A stretch of 64,000 nt of DNA from Martinezella lusitana (GTDB lineage Bacteria > Pseudomonadota > Alphaproteobacteria > Rhizobiales > Rhizobiaceae). Shown in pieces: positions 61,154 to 64,000 of this stretch; within the stretch, counting starts at the first letter, position 1, and each line of letters begins with the position of its first letter. The translations under genes were made by a program, and so were the position numbers. A model generated the notes under the pieces. The model made no database searches. It was not told where the DNA came from and saw only the letters and a program-made list of their open reading frames with translations. The stretch covers positions 62,001-126,000 of the forward strand of contig NZ_WUEY01000011.1 in assembly GCF_010668395.1 (NCBI RefSeq). The letters are read 5' to 3'.

Positions 61154-61464
61154 CGTCTTCTCCGTCGTCGCTGCGGAAAGAAGGCTATCCATTAAATAAT
61201 ATAATCTATAGAAATTATATTCTATTTACTGCCGACGCTTCGAATTGTCATCGCGCCATGGCCTTGGCCGCGCGGAGAACGTTTCTCGCCGGCAGGCATC
61301 GAATGATCGAGAACCGTCATGGCCCAGCAATCCCGATCCCTGTGCCGAAAAGAATTTCTTCCTGCCGGATCAAATAGATATTGCTGGACTTGGGCCTGTT
61401 ATCACCGAACCCTTCGTGCCTGAAGCGGCCAAGTGCCGCTCGAATCCATAGGCGTGGAGCAGGC
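61154..61464. promoter_or_regulatory. Divergent promoter region of the organosulfur-type cluster
   Basis: About 310 bases between the divergent flavin monooxygenase and SfnB/DszC-like genes. An AT-rich island at 61191-61230 holds two overlapping inverted repeats: ATATAAT-N8-ATTATAT (61199-61220) and ATAGAA-N6-TTCTAT (61208-61225). These could serve as promoter and operator for the minus-strand operon. The remainder shows nothing I can name. Confidence 0.5.
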
Positions 61465-62643
61465 ATGTCTTTCAATTCAGACACATCCGATCCGTTCGTT
61501 GCCAAAGCCATCGAACTCAGACAGGCGTTCCATCGGGACGCAGTGGCGCGCGACAAGGCAGGCGGCAGGCCGATCGACCAGATCCGCCTGTTGAAAGAGA
61601 GCGGATTGCCCTCCGCACAGATCCCCACGCGCTATGGCGGCCGGGGCGCCTCCTGGCTCTCCATCCTGCGGGTCGTGCGCGAGTTCGCCCGCACCGACGG
61701 GTCGCTCGCGCATCTCTTCGGCTATCACCACCTGCCGCTAAACCTGGTGCTCTTTCGCGGTTCGGACGTTCAGAGGGAACGATTGCTGCGGGCTTCCGCC
61801 GCCGGCAACCTCGTCTGGGGCAACTCCGGCAATGCGATGTCAAAGACATCGTCGGGACGGAAGGTCGACAATGGCTGGCTGGTCAACGGACGGCGTCCAT
61901 TTTCCTCCGGTTCGCATGTGGCCGACTACATCCAGATTTCCTTCGAAAATGCCGAAGGGGAGCGGTTTTCCGCAGCCGTGCCGGCCAACCGCCAGGGTAT
62001 CGTCATCGAGGATGACTGGGACGGGATCGGCCAGCGCCAGACCGGGAGCGGCACCGTCAGCTTTCACGATCTTGAAATTCGGGACGACGAACTCATCGGC
62101 TCTCCGGCGGTCCCCCTCACCCCCTACACATCGTTGACGTCTCTGCTGCAGCAAAGCGTGCTGCTCAACGTCTTCGTCGGCAGCGCGCAAGGCGCGCTGG
62201 AAGAGGGCCGGGATTACACGACGACATCGTCGCGGCCCTGGATCTATTCCGGCGTCGACAGGCACGCGGACGATCCCTGGATCAAGCGGCAGTATGGCGA
62301 CCTTTATATCCGCACGCTGGCGGCGGCCGAGCTTGCCGACAGGGCGGCGCGCAGCCTGGACGAAGTCTTCAATCAGGGACCGGGCCTGACGCATGAGGAT
62401 CGCGGGGCGGCCGCCATCGATATCGCCACGGCCAATGTCTATGCCGGCGAGATCGGGCTTGCCGTCTCCAGCGAGATCTTCGAGGTCATGGGCGCGCGCT
62501 CGGCGACCACGGCCAACGGCTTCGATCGTTTCTGGCGCAATGTGCGCACCCACACGCTCCACAATCCCGCCGAATACAAGAAGCGCACGATCGGCACATG
62601 GCTGCTCACCGGCGAGCTCCCCATTCCGGCCATGTACCGCTGA
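61465..62643 (+). CDS. SfnB/DszC-like flavin monooxygenase of the acyl-CoA dehydrogenase fold
   Basis: Acyl-CoA-dehydrogenase-fold flavoprotein (392 aa) of the SfnB/DszC sulfur-acquisition type, which uses reduced flavin and O2 rather than oxidising acyl-CoA. Typical segments: SGLPSAQIPTRYGGRGASW, VRVVREFARTDGS-like LRVVREFARTDGSLAHLFGYHH, GNSGNAMSKTSSGRK, RPFSSGSHVADY and the C-terminal RFWRNVRTHTLHNPAEYKKR. The catalytic Glu position of true acyl-CoA dehydrogenases is not obvious. ATG 61465 follows GTGGAG. The second LLM monooxygenase starts 11 bases after its stop. Confidence 0.88.
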   Translation: MSFNSDTSDPFVAKAIELRQAFHRDAVARDKAGGRPIDQIRLLKESGLPSAQIPTRYGGRGASWLSILRVVREFARTDGSLAHLFGYHHLPLNLVLFRGSDVQRERLLRASAAGNLVWGNSGNAMSKTSSGRKVDNGWLVNGRRPFSSGSHVADYIQISFENAEGERFSAAVPANRQGIVIEDDWDGIGQRQTGSGTVSFHDLEIRDDELIGSPAVPLTPYTSLTSLLQQSVLLNVFVGSAQGALEEGRDYTTTSSRPWIYSGVDRHADDPWIKRQYGDLYIRTLAAAELADRAARSLDEVFNQGPGLTHEDRGAAAIDIATANVYAGEIGLAVSSEIFEVMGARSATTANGFDRFWRNVRTHTLHNPAEYKKRTIGTWLLTGELPIPAMYR

Positions 62644-62654
62644 AAGGATATCTC

Positions 62655-64000
62655 ATGGCAAGACGCAAGGACCAGATCAAGCTTGGAGCCTTCCTGCTTT
62701 TCACCGGTCATCATGTCGCGGCCTGGCGGCATCCGGAGGCGTCGGTGGGCACCGAGTTCGAGAATTATCTCGAACTCGCGAAACTGGCCGAATCCGCCAA
62801 GTTCGACACCATCTTCTTTGCCGATGGCGTCGCCGCCCGGCTGAAGGACCTCAATGCCGCGAGCCGGAAGGCGCATAGCGGCGTCTATCCGTTCGAACCG
62901 ATCACGCTGCTGTCGGCGCTTGCCAGCGTCACCCGCAATATCGGCCTGATCGCCACGGCCTCGACGAGCTTTTCCGATCCTTTCAACCTTGCGCGCCAGT
63001 TCGGCTCGCTCGACCGCTTGAGCGGCGGCCGCGCCGGCTGGAATCTCGTGACCTCTTCCGATCCGGACGCTGCCTTCAACTTCGGCCACGACGCCCAGGT
63101 CCTGCATGCGGACCGCTACGACCGGGCGGAGGAATTCGCCGATGTCGTGCTCGGCCTATGGGACAGCTGGGAGGACGATGCTTTCCTCCGGGATCGCGAC
63201 AGCGGCCGCTATTTCGATCCGGAGAAGCTGCACCGCCTCGACCACAAGGGCCGCCATTTCAAGGTACGCGGACCGCTGAACATTCCGCGATCGCCGCAGG
63301 GACATCCGGTCGTCGTGCAGGCCGGGGCCTCCGAACCGGGCAAGGAACTGGCCGCACGCACCGCCGAAGCAATCTTCGCCGCGCAGATCACCCTTGACGA
63401 GGCAAAGGCCTTTTATGCCGACGTCAAGGGCCGCCTCGGCAAGTACGGCCGCTCGCCGGACGACCTGAAGATTCTGCCGGGCATTTTCCCCGTGGTCGGG
63501 CGCAGCGAGGCGGAGGCCGAGGACAAATTCCAGGCCCTGCAGGACCTCATCCAGCCGGAAGTCGGCCTCAATCTTCTCTCGCAATTGACCGGCGTCGACC
63601 TGAGTTCCTATCCGCTTGACGGTCCCGTGCCGCCCGAGCCGCCAACCACCAATGCCGGCAAGAGCCGGCAGGAACTGGTGCTGGATCTCGCCCGCCGCGA
63701 AAACCTGACCATTCGCCAGCTCTATCTGCGCATCGCCGGCGCGCGCGGGCATTGGCAAGTGGTAGGCACGCCGACGCAGATCGCCGATGTCATGGAAGAG
63801 CGCTTCGAAAACTACGGCGCCGACGGCTTCAACATCATGGCGCCGATCATGCCCGGAGGGCTTGCCGATTTCATTGCGCTCGTCGTGCCGGAATTGCGCC
63901 GGCGCGGCCTGTTCCGCACCGAATATGAAGGCGCGACGCTGCGGGAAAATCTCGGGCTCAAACGTCCAGACAATCGTTTTTCCGCAGGCAATGCGGTCGC
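62655..64000 (+). CDS. FMN-dependent monooxygenase, NtaA/SnaA/DszA family (plus strand copy, runs off window)
   Basis: Second LLM-class flavin monooxygenase. The frame is open from ATG 62655 (AAAGGA upstream) to the last base: 448 complete codons with no stop, so only the C-terminal end is missing. It is clearly paralogous to the product at 59798-61153 along its whole length: LKLGAFLLFTGHH, KFDTIFFADGV, GGRAGWNLVTSS, HKGRHFKVRGPLN and VQAGASEPGKELAA all have counterparts. It probably accepts a different substrate. It is in an operon with the SfnB/DszC-like gene. Confidence 0.9.
   Translation, partial: MARRKDQIKLGAFLLFTGHHVAAWRHPEASVGTEFENYLELAKLAESAKFDTIFFADGVAARLKDLNAASRKAHSGVYPFEPITLLSALASVTRNIGLIATASTSFSDPFNLARQFGSLDRLSGGRAGWNLVTSSDPDAAFNFGHDAQVLHADRYDRAEEFADVVLGLWDSWEDDAFLRDRDSGRYFDPEKLHRLDHKGRHFKVRGPLNIPRSPQGHPVVVQAGASEPGKELAARTAEAIFAAQITLDEAKAFYADVKGRLGKYGRSPDDLKILPGIFPVVGRSEAEAEDKFQALQDLIQPEVGLNLLSQLTGVDLSSYPLDGPVPPEPPTTNAGKSRQELVLDLARRENLTIRQLYLRIAGARGHWQVVGTPTQIADVMEERFENYGADGFNIMAPIMPGGLADFIALVVPELRRRGLFRTEYEGATLRENLGLKRPDNRFSAGNAV

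Noticed and set aside
59204..61195. 663-aa plus-strand frame opposite the flavin monooxygenase and ATPase
   Set aside because: It spans two real minus-strand genes and shows no domain of its own.
1..64000. tRNA, rRNA, CRISPR arrays, insertion sequences, attachment sites or replication origin
   Set aside because: I looked for spaced repeats, transposase motifs and tRNA-like cloverleaf segments by eye and found none that I can support.

Overview
The window is GC-rich (low sixties percent by eye), densely coded alphaproteobacterial DNA. The gene content (a Ros/MucR homologue, a SigF/NrsF-type sigma pair with a bufferin operon, Ssu-type transporters, LacI-controlled purine salvage) points to the Rhizobiales, probably Rhizobiaceae. 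I see no rRNA, tRNA, ribosomal protein, phage, insertion sequence or CRISPR. The content is catabolic, respiratory, transport and regulatory, as expected of a chromid, megaplasmid or accessory chromosomal arm; that placement is inference.

Layout. 1-6.7 kb: an MFS exporter, a Tat-exported chloroperoxidase-like hydrolase with a second internal start, a small membrane protein, an AraC regulator, an SRPBCC protein and a class III adenylate cyclase. 6.8-10.2 kb: an HlyD adaptor plus two ABC-2 permeases with no ATPase. 10.6-16 kb: a small monooxygenase-fold protein, then a bufferin (copper-binding RiPP) operon: DUF2282 precursor, DUF692 MNIO enzyme, an unrecognised 325-aa protein, DUF2063 partner, DoxX, ECF sigma factor and NrsF-type anti-sigma. 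A SigF-like promoter (GTAACC-N15-CGAA) lies upstream. 16-20 kb: a CPA1 Na+/H+ antiporter and an FdhF/YdeP-type molybdoenzyme. 20.7-24.6 kb: a cytochrome bo3 quinol oxidase in which subunits I and III form one polypeptide. 24.6-30.2 kb: a MucR homologue lacking the zinc-finger histidines, then two large TPR regulators (LuxR-type and winged-helix/ATPase).

30.4-36.6 kb: an acyl-CoA catabolic operon (enoyl-CoA hydratase, CaiB/BaiF CoA-transferase, acetoacetate-decarboxylase-like protein, acyl-CoA dehydrogenase, lambda-crystallin/carnitine-dehydrogenase-like oxidoreductase) ending in an AraC regulator paralogous to the one at 3.7 kb. 36.8-40 kb: an unknown protein and a divergent XRE regulator/DHA2 MFS exporter pair. 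40.3-43.9 kb: a Prc-type protease and an MDR oxidoreductase. 44.2-48.8 kb: poxB-lutABC, which would oxidise lactate to pyruvate and pyruvate to acetate, passing electrons to quinone. 49-53.2 kb: lacI-type regulator, adenine deaminase and NCS2 purine permease, preceded by a perfect 22-bp palindrome. 53.3-64 kb: a divergent organosulfur-type region. The minus strand carries a seven-gene set (flavin monooxygenase, ATPase, binding protein, two permeases, M20 amidohydrolase, family-5 binding protein). The plus strand carries an SfnB/DszC-like flavoprotein and a second flavin monooxygenase that runs off the window.

The items most worth follow-up are the unrecognised gene inside the bufferin operon with its SigF-like promoter, the subunit I-III oxidase fusion, the zinc-ligand-less MucR, the two-start hydrolase, and the monooxygenase/deacylase/transporter set that resembles S-substituted-cysteine salvage loci.
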